Shown here: positions 9,119 to 17,495 of the stretch, in pieces
Layout of the letters: every line of letters starts with the position of its first letter
Position numbering within the stretch: position 1 is the stretch's first letter
NCBI GenBank assembly: GCA_958296175.1
Contig: OY282448.1
Location: forward strand, 2,294,127-2,358,126
Length of the DNA: 64,000 nt
Origin: an uncultured Chloroflexota bacterium
GTDB taxonomy: Bacteria; Chloroflexota; UBA11872
Direction: 5' to 3'
Made by a program: the position numbers and the translations under genes
Notes under the pieces: model-generated
Database searches by the model: none
Seen by the model: only the letters and a program-made list of their open reading frames with translations
What the model was told of the DNA's origin: nothing

Positions 9119-9806
9119 GCGTCTGTTCCTCGGTCCCTGCCGCCGTCAGCATCGCGGCGTCGTAGGCCTCGCCGAACGCCGCCGCCGCGGCTGCGTGCAC
9201 GTCGGCCATGGCGGGCGCGGCAGGCAGTTCGCAGGCCATGGACGTCACGCCCAGGCCGTGCAGGCCGCACGGCACGATCGCGCCGAACCACGCCAGGTCG
9301 TTCGTGACGTTCAGCGCCGCGCCGTGCATGGTCACGCCGCCGCGCACCGAGACGCCAAGCGCGGCGATCTTGCGCGGGCCAATCCACACGCCCGGCCGCC
9401 CTGCTACGGTTCGCCCCCTGATGCCGAACTGCGCCAGCGCGCCCACTACCGCCGCTTCCAGGCGGCGCACGTGGTCGAGCGGGCGCAAGCCCCGCCGCCG
9501 CAGGTTTGCAATTACGTACAGCACCAGCTGGCCGGGCCCGTGAAACGTCACGTCACCGCCGCGGTCCGAGCGGACGATCTCCGCGCGCTGCATGCGCGGG
9601 TCGCTGGCGGGCGCCACCACGTGGCCGCGCCCGGCGCCGGCGCCCAGCGTGTAAACCGGCGGATGTTCCAGCATCGCCAGCGCGTCGCTGGCTGCGCCGG
9701 TGCGAACGGCCGCGGCTGTCGCCCGCTGCCAGGCCAATGCTTCGCGATAAGGCACGCGGCCCAACCGATGCAGGGCAAACGGCGGCGCCTGCACGCAAAC
9801 GCTCAC
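9108..9806 (-). CDS. lipB: Octanoyl-ACP:protein N-octanoyltransferase
   Basis: The 232-residue protein moves octanoate from acyl carrier protein to the lipoyl domain lysine, the first step of lipoate synthesis. It shows the family signature RGGDVTFHGPGQLV (from residue 82), the active-site Lys146 in GPRKIAALG, and the catalytic Cys180 in VPCGLHGLGVTSM. The first gene of the lipB-lipA-aceE-E2-lpd operon, its start lies about 116 bases from the stop of the radical SAM gene upstream, which is on the same strand. Confidence 0.96.
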   Translation of the reverse strand: MSVCVQAPPFALHRLGRVPYREALAWQRATAAAVRTGAASDALAMLEHPPVYTLGAGAGRGHVVAPASDPRMQRAEIVRSDRGGDVTFHGPGQLVLYVIANLRRRGLRPLDHVRRLEAAVVGALAQFGIRGRTVAGRPGVWIGPRKIAALGVSVRGGVTMHGAALNVTNDLAWFGAIVPCGLHGLGVTSMACELPAAPAMADVHAAAAAAFGEAYDAAMLTAAGTEEQTHGD

Positions 9807-9871
9807 GCTGCGCCCAGCCCCCAGGCCATCGCATCACACCGACACGACCCGTGAATCCCGCCGCACGTGCT

Positions 9872-9925
9872 GCCATCGACCATCCACCGTTCACCATCCA
9901 CGGTTCGCACCGTTCGCACCGTTCA
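9872..9925. repeat. Short tandem 9-bp repeats between lipB and the radical SAM gene
   Basis: The unit GTTCGCACC occurs twice in direct succession (9903-9920), followed by GTTCACG. Just before it are two copies of CATCCAC and an extra CGTTCAC. The array abuts the stop codon of the minus-strand radical SAM gene. It may be only slippage-prone simple sequence. Confidence 0.55.
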
Positions 9926-11326
9926 CGCCGGGATTTCGTCCAACGGGCTGAACTGCATCTCCGTCGGCTCGGCGCAGCAGAACCAGGGTTCGGTAAGCCG
10001 TGGACGCTCCTGCGCGAACGCGGCCGCAAGGTTCGGCGCGGGCGCGGCGGCCGCGTCGGGCGCCGCCGCGCGGGTGATGTCCCACAGCCGCTCGAAGACG
10101 CATGCGTCGGACGCCTCTTCCTCCACGCCGCGTTCCACCACCCGCGCCAGGTCGCGCTGCAGCGCGTCGGCGCGCGGGTCGGCCGCCGTCCAGCGGTAGG
10201 TCAGGCGCTCGTCGTCGTAGCCGTCCAGGTGCGCGGCCAGCTCGGGCCGCGCGAGCAGCAGCGACCCTTCGGGAACCAGCAGCCGGATCGTGTACTGCAC
10301 CGGATCCACGTTCGGCGCCAGGTCGTGGCCGCGCACGAATTCCATAATCGCCAGCACGTCGCGCGGCGTGGTCCAGGGCGTGAACGGCATCCACGAGGGC
10401 CGAATCTCGATACCGTGCCGGCGCAACAGGCGCACGGCCTCGGCGGCCTCGGCGGCGGTGTGCCCTTTGTCCAACTTCTGCAGAATGTCGTCGTTCACCG
10501 ACTCGAACGCGGACACCGCGAACAGGCACCCCGCGTCCGCAAACTCCGCCCACACGTCCGCGTGCCGCAGGATGTGTTCGACCTTGGTCGTGATGTCGAA
10601 GGTCAGCTGCGGGTGCCGCGCGTGCACGGCCCGCACCACGCGCTGCGAGTGGCGCACGCCGTTCAAGAAGTCAGGGTCGGAAAACGTGACGTGCTGTGCG
10701 CCCTGCTCGACGAGCTGGTCGACGTCCGCCAGCACCACGTCGGGCTGCGCGATGCGAATCCGCCCGTCGTACACGATGGGCACCGGACAGTGGCGGCAGG
10801 TGTGCACGCAGCCGCGGCTGGCTTCCACGTAGCCCACCAGCCGCTCGTCCGCGCCAACGGCCAGGCGCACGTAGTGCGAGATGTCCGGCAGCAGGTCTCG
10901 CGCGGGCAGCGGGTTGGCGTAGCGGCCCAGATCGACCGCCGGCTCGGGAGCGTGCGGACGGCGCCCCGGACCGTCGAGCCAGCGAGTCAGCCCCTGCTCG
11001 TACGCCCCGGCCACTGCCGCGTCGGCAAACGCCAGCGTCCCCTGGCGGTGCGCCATGCCGGCGTAAAGGCCGAAATAGGCGATGGGAACCGACGCGCGCG
11101 CCTGGCGAATGCGCTGCGCGGCGCGTTCCGCCAGGCGCGTGGCCGTGTGCATCGGAATGGAAATCGCAATCGCCTCCGCCCAGGCGACGCGCTCCGCGTC
11201 CCACATCTCCACCGACAGGTCGAGGCAACGCACCTCGTGCCCGGCGCCGCGCAGAGCCGCCCCCGCCGCGGCCAGGTGCAGCGGCTGGTGGCCGAGTTCG
11301 TAAGTCGATATCAGCAGGACGCGCAT
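9923..11326 (-). CDS. CCAEP-tail radical SAM protein (Cys form of the CUAEP/CCAEP-tail family)
   Basis: The 467-residue protein has an N-terminal Rossmann-like domain resembling B12-binding domains (MRVLLISTYELGHQP, GHEVRCLDLS), but I see no canonical DxHxxG cobalamin-ligand motif. The radical SAM cluster motif is Cys173, Cys177 and Cys180 (SRGCVHTCRHC). Downstream segments such as FDITTKVEHI and LFAVSAFESVND fit the radical SAM barrel. The striking part is the tail: residues 446-454 read EPWFCCAEP, 14 residues from the end. NCBI describes a family of (seleno)proteins with a C-terminal CUAEP or CCAEP; this looks like a Cys member. Both Cys codons are TGC (9974-9979), so no selenocysteine is needed. 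Nine bases separate it from the ATP-grasp gene upstream. The reaction is unknown. Confidence 0.85.
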   Translation of the reverse strand: MRVLLISTYELGHQPLHLAAAGAALRGAGHEVRCLDLSVEMWDAERVAWAEAIAISIPMHTATRLAERAAQRIRQARASVPIAYFGLYAGMAHRQGTLAFADAAVAGAYEQGLTRWLDGPGRRPHAPEPAVDLGRYANPLPARDLLPDISHYVRLAVGADERLVGYVEASRGCVHTCRHCPVPIVYDGRIRIAQPDVVLADVDQLVEQGAQHVTFSDPDFLNGVRHSQRVVRAVHARHPQLTFDITTKVEHILRHADVWAEFADAGCLFAVSAFESVNDDILQKLDKGHTAAEAAEAVRLLRRHGIEIRPSWMPFTPWTTPRDVLAIMEFVRGHDLAPNVDPVQYTIRLLVPEGSLLLARPELAAHLDGYDDERLTYRWTAADPRADALQRDLARVVERGVEEEASDACVFERLWDITRAAAPDAAAAPAPNLAAAFAQERPRLTEPWFCCAEPTEMQFSPLDEIPA

Positions 11327-11335
11327 GGCCCAATG

Positions 11336-12607
11336 CTAAGCCACGGCCGGCGGCCGGCTATGCGAGGCGTCGATGTCGAACCTGAGTTCGGCGTGCGCCC
11401 TTCGCAAGGCCCGCTCCACGTCGGCCGGCGCCGCGCCGCGCGCGAACACGAACCCCAGGTAGCGGTTGCCTTCTGGCAGCGGCGTCAGTTCCTGCCCGGG
11501 TGCGGTCGTGATTTCGACGCCGACAATCCCAGGCACGGCGCGCGCGCGCGCCGTGCCGTGCACCGCACGCAAGCGCCCGGCTTTGGGAATGGGCAGCATC
11601 ATCACGCCCGACGCGGCGTCGGTGCGCGCCACGTCGCGCATTGGCAGGCGCAGCGCGTGCCGCAGGATGAGCTGCTCCAGACTCACCCCCAGGCCAAAGC
11701 GCAGCGCGCGCGCGCACAGGCCCCCGATGGACCGCGCAGCTATCTCCAGCAACCAGGCCTGGCCGCCGCGCGTGCGCAGTTCGGCGTGAATCGGCCCCTC
11801 GCGCAAGCCCAGCGCCTGCGCGGCCGCGCGGGTCACGCGGCGGATCGCCTCCTGCGACGCCGCGGGCAGCCGCGAGGGCGTGACGTAGATCGTCTCCTCG
11901 AAATACGGCCCCGTCAGCGGGTCGGGCTTGTCGAAGATGGCCAGGACGTGGAGCCGCCCTTGCATGACCAGCCCCTCGACCGCGACTTCCTCTCCGTCGA
12001 CGTAGCGCTCCACCAACAGCGGCTCGTCGTTCGCCCGCCCGTGCGCCGCCAGGATCGCCTGGATGCGCGCAACGACCGCCGCCACGCCGCTGGCCCGATC
12101 TACGCGGATTACGCCTTGGCTGGCCGACAGCGACACCGGCTTCAGCACCACGGGATAGCCCAGGCGCTCCGCGGCCGCGGCGGCCTGGCCGGCGCCGTGC
12201 ACATGCGCGTAGTCGGGCTGCGGCACGCCCTGCGCCGCCAGCGTCTGCCGCATGTCGGCCTTGTCGCGCGTTGCGGCCACGGCCGCGGGCGGGCTGTACA
12301 CCAGTCCCAGACGCTCGCTGGCAAGCGCCGCGGTTTCCACGCCCTGGTCGTCCGCCGCCACCACGGCGTCCAGCGGCGCGTCCGCCGCATATTCCACGAT
12401 CGCGTCGGCCGCCAGCTCGGGACGCGCCAGGTGCACCTCCAGCACGCCGCCGGCCGCGTCGGGCGCGCTGGGGTTGCGGCGGTCCGATGCCACCGTCACC
12501 CTGACCCCAAGCCGCCCGGCGGCCTGCAAGAAGTCGGCAGCCCGGTACGTTTTGCTGGGAAGGAGTAGGAGAACGTGCGCCACGCCGCCTATCATAGAGG
12601 TGCGCAC
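11336..12607 (-). CDS. ATP-grasp domain protein, probable partner of the CCAEP radical SAM protein
   Basis: At 423 residues this is a carboxylate-amine/thiol ligase of the ATP-grasp superfamily. An N-terminal Rossmann-like part (HVLLLLPSKTYRAADF) leads into the ATP-grasp core: RDKADMRQTLAAQGVPQP, the nucleotide-binding GYPVVLKPVSLSASQGV, LLVERYVDGEEVAVEG and the metal-binding LEIAARSIGG. A C-terminal region of about 90 residues follows (GVEITTAPGQELTPLPEGN). The frame begins at 12607; a second ATG at 12595 is a plausible start. It is the first gene of a two-gene unit with the radical SAM protein and diverges from the nfuA-like gene 29 bases away. Acceptor and acyl substrates are unknown. Confidence 0.85.
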   Translation of the reverse strand: MRTSMIGGVAHVLLLLPSKTYRAADFLQAAGRLGVRVTVASDRRNPSAPDAAGGVLEVHLARPELAADAIVEYAADAPLDAVVAADDQGVETAALASERLGLVYSPPAAVAATRDKADMRQTLAAQGVPQPDYAHVHGAGQAAAAAERLGYPVVLKPVSLSASQGVIRVDRASGVAAVVARIQAILAAHGRANDEPLLVERYVDGEEVAVEGLVMQGRLHVLAIFDKPDPLTGPYFEETIYVTPSRLPAASQEAIRRVTRAAAQALGLREGPIHAELRTRGGQAWLLEIAARSIGGLCARALRFGLGVSLEQLILRHALRLPMRDVARTDAASGVMMLPIPKAGRLRAVHGTARARAVPGIVGVEITTAPGQELTPLPEGNRYLGFVFARGAAPADVERALRRAHAELRFDIDASHSRPPAVA

Positions 12608-12636
12608 GCTGCCGGCCGCGTCCCGAGGTCCCCCGT

Positions 12637-13296
12637 ATGGTTGCCGATCCCCTGGCGTCAGACGAGCCGTTGATTCAGATCACCGACGCGGCGCGCGAGC
12701 TCGTGGTGGGCTACCGCGCCCAATCGCGTCAACCCAACCCCGAACGCCTGGCCATGTGGGTCGAGATTAACGGCGTGTCCGGGTCGGGATTCAATTACGA
12801 CATGTACCTGAAGACCATGGACGACGCGGCGCCGGGCGACGCCGTGGTGCCTGTGGCGGATGGTCTGCACGTCGTGGTTCCGGCCGGCAGCGTCGACCAG
12901 ATGCAGGGGGCCACGATCGACCTCTCCGACGCGCCGGGCGGCGGCGGGCTGTTCGTGCGCAACCCGCAGAGCCCCAGCCCGGCCGTGGGCGGCGGCGCGG
13001 CGGCGCCCGCGCCGCCCGCAGGGCCGCTGGCCGAACGGGTCATGCACGTGCTGGACGCGCAAATCAACCCCGCCATTGCGGCCCACGGCGGCCACGCCGA
13101 GCTGGTGGCCATCGACGACGACGTCGCCTACCTGCGGCTCTCGGGCGGCTGCCAGGGCTGCGGCATGGCCAGCGTCACGCTCTCCCAGGGCATCGAGGCC
13201 GCCTTGCGCGAGAACGTGCCCGAAATCGTTCGCGTGGTGGACGTGACCGACCACGCGGCCGGCGCCAACCCTTACTACGAGGCCGCCAAGAAGTAA
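12637..13296 (+). CDS. nfuA: NfuA-like Fe-S cluster carrier (degenerate A-type domain plus NifU C-terminal domain)
   Basis: This 219-residue protein probably delivers 4Fe-4S clusters to apo-enzymes. Residues 12-108 resemble the A-type (IscA/HesB) fold (ITDAARELVVGY, VEINGVSGSGFNYDMYL, GATIDLSD), but the usual cluster-ligating cysteines are missing, as in E. coli NfuA. An Ala/Pro linker follows, then the NifU domain with the Cys172-x-x-Cys175 motif GGCQGCGMA. Being divergent from a radical SAM gene and close to lipA, it is well placed to serve Fe-S enzymes; that link is inference. Confidence 0.88.
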   Translation: MVADPLASDEPLIQITDAARELVVGYRAQSRQPNPERLAMWVEINGVSGSGFNYDMYLKTMDDAAPGDAVVPVADGLHVVVPAGSVDQMQGATIDLSDAPGGGGLFVRNPQSPSPAVGGGAAAPAPPAGPLAERVMHVLDAQINPAIAAHGGHAELVAIDDDVAYLRLSGGCQGCGMASVTLSQGIEAALRENVPEIVRVVDVTDHAAGANPYYEAAKK

Positions 13297-13324
13297 GTCC
13301 GGCCGTTGGCGGCGTGATAGCGCG

Positions 13325-13344
13325 CCGCCCGGCCGGCCGGGCGG
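13325..13344. terminator. 20-bp perfect palindrome after the nfuA-like gene, possible terminator
   Basis: CCGCCCGGCCGGCCGGGCGG is a perfect 20-base palindrome 29 bases after the nfuA-like stop and 71 bases before the DUF169 start. As RNA it could form a very stable GC hairpin. There is no T-run directly behind it, so a terminator role is only a guess. Confidence 0.4.
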
Positions 13345-13414
13345 GAAGGCTCTCTGTTAAGCTAGGCGCCGCGCGGTCCACGCGGCCCGCAGCCGAACGT
13401 GAGGACCAATTCCG

Positions 13415-14122
13415 ATGACGACCCGTTTCGCCGACCTTGCCGAACGGCTGCACACTGGACTCGACCTGCACTACCCGCCCGTGGCCTTCGCCCGCGCCGC
13501 CGCGCCGCCGCCCGACATTCCTGCGGCCAGCCAGGCGGCGCCCTCCGCCTGCACCTTCTGGCGGCGCGCCGAACAAGACGTGTTCTTCGCCGACGCCCAG
13601 GCCCACATGGGCTGTCCCATCGGCGCCATGGTCATGGGGTTCGAGCTGAGCGAGGCCAAATCCGGCGAGTTGATGGAGACGGTGGGCATGATGTGCGACC
13701 TCGCCTACTTGAACGAGGCCGAGGTTGCCCGCATCCCCCACTTCGATCCGCCGACCCAAGGCGTGGTCTACGGCCCGCTGGCAAGCTTCCCGCTGGCGCC
13801 GGACGGCGTGCTGGCCTGGGCCACGCCGCGCCAGGCCATGCTGCTGGAAGAAGCCCTGGGCGCCACGCATTGGACGGGCGGCGGCGGTTCGGTGCTCGGC
13901 CGCCCGGCCTGCGCGGCGCTGCCCGGCGCCGCCGCAGCCGGCGCGGCTGCGCTCTCGGTCGGTTGCACCGGCATGCGCACCTTCACCGAAATCCCCGACG
14001 CCTACACCCTGGTCTCCATCCCCAGCGCCCAGCTGGACGATCTGGCGCAGGCGCTGGACACCACGCTGGCCGCCAACACCCGCATGGCTGCGGCCTACCA
14101 ACAGATGAAAGCGGCCGTCTAG
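13415..14122 (+). CDS. DUF169 family protein
   Basis: The 235-residue protein matches the uncharacterised DUF169 pattern: a N-terminal LHYPPVAFARA segment, CTFWRRAEQ, the HMGCPIGAMVMGFEL stretch, a central GVVYGPLASFPLAPDGVLAW with PRQAMLLEEAL, and near the end GRPACAALPGA and SVGCTGMRTFTEIPD. Four cysteines in these motifs could bind a metal or cofactor (inference). The ATG at 13415 follows a GAGGA ribosome-binding sequence. It stands alone on the plus strand after the nfuA-like gene. No function is established for the family. Confidence 0.8.
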   Translation: MTTRFADLAERLHTGLDLHYPPVAFARAAAPPPDIPAASQAAPSACTFWRRAEQDVFFADAQAHMGCPIGAMVMGFELSEAKSGELMETVGMMCDLAYLNEAEVARIPHFDPPTQGVVYGPLASFPLAPDGVLAWATPRQAMLLEEALGATHWTGGGGSVLGRPACAALPGAAAAGAAALSVGCTGMRTFTEIPDAYTLVSIPSAQLDDLAQALDTTLAANTRMAAAYQQMKAAV

Positions 14123-14466
14123 CCGGCCGCAGGTCGTGCGGGCGCTCGGTCTGCACACGTGGACGCTTCCATGCAGGCCGCGCCGTGACACTGGACGGGC
14201 TTCACGCCCCCCGATTCCGGCGCGGCGCATCGGTGTCCCCGCGGCGTTCGAGCCTGTCACCAGGATAGAGCTGCGCCGCGGCGTTGGTTCGCTGCGTCGT
14301 ACGCCATCGTCCGCGCAGTGTGGGAGAACGCCAGCTTCCACGTGCGCCGGGTGCGCCTGAAAGCGCTTGGCCAAGCCTGGCGCGTCCGGCCCAGCTTTCA
14401 CGTACATCGGATGCGCCGCCAGCAACCCATCGGCCAGACCTCGCCCGCCACGATTTTGGACCTGTG
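14123..14466. other. Intergenic region with a degenerate 60-bp repeat
   Basis: No gene is supported here. Two imperfect copies of a 27-base segment start with CCAGCTT at 14331-14357 and 14391-14417 and keep CACGT, CGG and TGCGCC in register; they are exactly 60 bases apart. Both flanking genes end here (convergent), so the region may hold termination signals or decayed sequence. Confidence 0.5.
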
Positions 14467-15906
14467 TCAGGGCGCTTCCGCGCGCTGCCCAGGCTTCCCG
14501 AACGTCCCCGCCAGGGCCACAGTCACCAGAACGGCAGGAATCAGCAGCAACAGCGTCGAGCCGACGGCCATGACGACGATCAGCGCCGACCAGCGCCAGT
14601 CGGTCGAAAGCAAGCGCCAGATGGCCTGCAGCTTGTCCATCGACGGCCGCACCGAGCCGGTCACCAGGAATTCGAGGTCCTGGTCCGGCCAGGTCGGCGC
14701 GCCGTTGATCCAGAGCCGGCCGTCCGCATACCGATCGGGCTTGACCGCGCCGATCCTGAGCGCCGCCAGCGGCTCGATGTCGGCCGCGACCTGGACGACC
14801 AGCCGGCCGCCTTCGTCGACCAGGAGCGGCGGGAACCTGACGTCCAGCCACTGCGGAATGTCCCGCGGCGGAACGGCGGCCTGCCGTTCCCTGAGCGTGC
14901 GCCCGTCGACGGCGTCCATGATCCGAACGAGCGCGCGGCCTGCTTTCCGTTGCGCGTCGCGGTTGGCCAGGCGAAGGCTCAAGACCTCGAGCGGCGCCGC
15001 AGGCGCGCGGAACTCCTGGGCGACCGACTGCTGATCGGCCACACTCACCCAAAAGACGTCGTAGCCGGACTCCCAGCGCGCATCTACCAGCGGCGCACGA
15101 AAGAGGAAGGCGACGGCCGCCATGCCGATGAGCATCGCCGCGACGATCGATCCCGCGGCCAGCCGCCGCCAGACGGCGCCGAGGGTCCGCGACGGGGCCC
15201 GCCGCGGAAACAGGGCCAGCGCGGCGCTGGCCGCCAGCAGCAGGGCGCCTCCAACCTCCAACATTTCTTCCAAGAAGGCCTCCAGGGGTCCCCATCGATC
15301 CCTGAACAGGACGAGATTGACTGCTTCGAGGACGACCGCGAACACCCAGACGGCAATTCCCAAGACAAAGAGCGCGCGGACGGTTGGGTCGCGCAGCCCG
15401 ATGCGGACGAACACGGCCATCACGAGCACGAATGCCGCAATCAACAGGCCGACGGGCGCATGCCACAAGAATGGTCCAAGGCCCAGCGCCAGCTCCTCGC
15501 CGAGGACGGCCTCCCCGATGCCGCCGAAACTGGTGATGCGCATGGCGTTGCTCTGGTCGGCGGACGAATCTTCTCTGGCGAGAAACGCCGCAGCAGCTGC
15601 GAGCGCCGCCCAGCCGCCGACGGCGGCCCAGCCTGTCAACGACGAGGTCCGCCGCAGACCCGCGAGGGCGTTGCCCAGCGCCAGCCCCGCAAGCACGACC
15701 AGCATCGCCGCCGAGAAGGTGTTCGCCGCGGACCCCTCCACGTCGGGCTGCAAGTCCAGCGGCACGGCGTTCGAGGGAACCAGGCTGGGAACCGCCAGAC
15801 TCAGAAAATTCGGCAGCACTACCGCGCCCCACCAGAACGCAACCACGCCCAGCAGCAACAGCCGCGCCGCCAGCCGCCTGACGTGTGGGCGAGCGAAACT
15901 AGGCAT
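14467..15906 (-). CDS. Multi-pass membrane protein with a large extracytoplasmic domain, function unknown
   Basis: The 479-residue protein opens with a basic leader (MPSFARPHVRR) and a membrane segment at about 12-32. Several further segments follow (about 65-83, 93-110, 148-170, 180-203, 215-233 and 252-270). A soluble, beta-rich domain at about 275-430 contains DARWESGYDVFWVSVADQQ and VPPRDIPQWLDVRFPP. A final membrane segment at about 440-468 is followed by a short basic tail. I do not recognise a family. The layout recalls membrane proteins with sugar- or lipid-binding extracytoplasmic domains, but that is a guess. It appears to be a single-gene unit. Confidence 0.7.
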   Translation of the reverse strand: MPSFARPHVRRLAARLLLLGVVAFWWGAVVLPNFLSLAVPSLVPSNAVPLDLQPDVEGSAANTFSAAMLVVLAGLALGNALAGLRRTSSLTGWAAVGGWAALAAAAAFLAREDSSADQSNAMRITSFGGIGEAVLGEELALGLGPFLWHAPVGLLIAAFVLVMAVFVRIGLRDPTVRALFVLGIAVWVFAVVLEAVNLVLFRDRWGPLEAFLEEMLEVGGALLLAASAALALFPRRAPSRTLGAVWRRLAAGSIVAAMLIGMAAVAFLFRAPLVDARWESGYDVFWVSVADQQSVAQEFRAPAAPLEVLSLRLANRDAQRKAGRALVRIMDAVDGRTLRERQAAVPPRDIPQWLDVRFPPLLVDEGGRLVVQVAADIEPLAALRIGAVKPDRYADGRLWINGAPTWPDQDLEFLVTGSVRPSMDKLQAIWRLLSTDWRWSALIVVMAVGSTLLLLIPAVLVTVALAGTFGKPGQRAEAP

Positions 15907-16264
15907 GCGTCACACGCGGCCGCGACGGTTGGCCCCAAGGCTGGCGGCATCGCGCGCGCACCAAACCCGCGAGCGCCGCGACGCCGCGGTCGACGGCCCG
16001 CAGGGCGCTTTCCAGAAGACGAGCGGGATGCGCACGCAGCGGCCGCGTCTGTGCCTCGACGTCGCGACCTCGTTGCAATGGCAGGGATGTTCCCGAATTA
16101 TCGCGTACACGTCTCGCCGCACACCCGTGACGCGGCGAGCGCTGGGGTCCCGACGGACGGCGCGTCGGCCATCCTGCGGATTCGAGAGCGGCGGTCTGTA
16201 CGCAGGTTTACATAACACTTGCGCGGCGACCCGGTGGCCGCGCGCGGCGGAGGCCGCGCGGCGC
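15907..16264. other. Intergenic region without recognised features
   Basis: This 358-base stretch lies between the start of the membrane-protein gene and the stop of moaA. I see no gene, RNA or clear hairpin in it. Being upstream of a minus-strand gene, it presumably holds that gene's promoter. Confidence 0.5.
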
Positions 16265-17311
16265 TCAGCCGCCGATTTGGAACATCTCGACTTTGTGGCC
16301 GCTGCGGGCGTGTCCCTGGGCGTCGATGCGGCCGGCGCGTTCTTCGGAGTAGCGGTCGGTGCGGGCGGACCAGACGCTGGCGATCAGATTACGGAGGTCG
16401 TCGTCGGATGCTCCGGCGCGCAGCGGCGTCTTGAGGTCGGCGCCTCCGTCGGCGAACAGGCAGGTCAGCACGTGGCCGTCGGTGGACAGGCGCGCACGTG
16501 AACAGTCGCCGCAGAAGGGTTGGCTGACCGAAGCGATGACGCCGATCTCGCCTTCGCCGTCCAGGTATCGGTAGCGATTGGCCACTTCGCCGCGGTAGTT
16601 CGGCGCCGCGGCCTGCAGCGGGCTGACCTCGTGCACGCGCGCCACGATCTCCGTGGCCGGCACGACCTCCGACAGGACCCACTGGTTGAGGTTGCCGACG
16701 TCCATGTATTCGATGAAGCGCACGATGTGCCCCGTGCCTTTGAAATGGCGCGCCAGCGCTGCAATGGACTGGTCGTTGACGCCGCGCTGGACCACGCAGT
16801 TGATCTTGATCTGGCGGAATCCAGCCGCCTCGGCCGCGCGAATGCCCTCCAGCACCGGCGCCACGCCCACCTCGCGCCCGTTCATGCGCCGGAACACGGC
16901 GTCGTCCAGGCTGTCCAGGCTGATGGTGACGCGATTCAGCCCTGCGTTGCGCAGCGCGGCGGCGTGGCGCGGCAGCAGGTAGCCATTGGTGGTCAGGGCA
17001 ATGTCCTGGACGCTCTCGATGGCCGCAAGCTGCGCGGCCAGGGTCGGCAGGTCGGCGCGCAGCAGCGGTTCGCCGCCCGTCAGCCGCACCTTGCGCACGC
17101 CCAGGTCGACGAACAGCCGCGTGAGACGCACGATTTCTTCGAAGGTCAGGATTTCGGGTTTGGGCAAGAACGCGTAGCGCGCGCCGAACACCTCCGCCGG
17201 CATGCAGTAGGGGCAGCGGAAGTTGCAGCGGTCGGTCACCGAGATGCGCAGGTCGCGCATCGGGCGCCCGTACACGTCGCTGACCTGGTTGGGGTTGGCG
17301 AAGGTGTCCAT
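16265..17311 (-). CDS. moaA: GTP 3',8-cyclase, molybdenum cofactor biosynthesis
   Basis: This 348-residue radical SAM enzyme performs the first step of molybdopterin synthesis from GTP. The N-terminal cluster is Cys29, Cys33 and Cys36 (CNFRCPYC). The second cluster is formed by PFCGDCSRAR and the later LTCLF. The protein ends in Gly-Gly (FQIGG), the functional C-terminal tail of MoaA. The activity fits the molybdenum hydroxylase operon 6-12 kb away. No moaC or moaE lies beside it, so the rest of the pathway must be elsewhere. Confidence 0.97.
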   Translation of the reverse strand: MDTFANPNQVSDVYGRPMRDLRISVTDRCNFRCPYCMPAEVFGARYAFLPKPEILTFEEIVRLTRLFVDLGVRKVRLTGGEPLLRADLPTLAAQLAAIESVQDIALTTNGYLLPRHAAALRNAGLNRVTISLDSLDDAVFRRMNGREVGVAPVLEGIRAAEAAGFRQIKINCVVQRGVNDQSIAALARHFKGTGHIVRFIEYMDVGNLNQWVLSEVVPATEIVARVHEVSPLQAAAPNYRGEVANRYRYLDGEGEIGVIASVSQPFCGDCSRARLSTDGHVLTCLFADGGADLKTPLRAGASDDDLRNLIASVWSARTDRYSEERAGRIDAQGHARSGHKVEMFQIGG

Positions 17312-17495
17312 GTTCGAGAACCGCGCAGCCGAACGGCCGCGTCGGCCAAGTCTACTGAGACGCCGCGCGGCGCCGCGCCTGGAGTTACTGAAGTCGCGGC
17401 GAGTTCACTGCGCGGTCGACCTCCGGCGCGAGCCGCGCCGGCCGCGCCAATCGATGCTGCTAGGTTAGACGGGTCTGCCGTCTTTGGTGCGTGCC

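Noticed and set aside
5762..9307. 1181-codon open frame on the plus strand opposite aceE and lipA
   Set aside because: The minus strand encodes clear AceE and LipA here; the plus-strand translation is His/Arg/Gln-rich without motifs.
9974..9979. Selenocysteine in the radical SAM tail
   Set aside because: Both codons of the CC pair are TGC; no in-frame TGA is present, so this is the Cys form.
13175..15832. 885-codon open frame on the minus strand
   Set aside because: It runs across the DUF169 gene and the membrane protein in a wrong phase and has the composition of a shadow frame.
17484..17495. TTG or GTG start for the SMP-30 protein
   Set aside because: The ATG at 17496 is the stronger codon and gives an N-terminus in keeping with the family; the upstream codons add only four residues.
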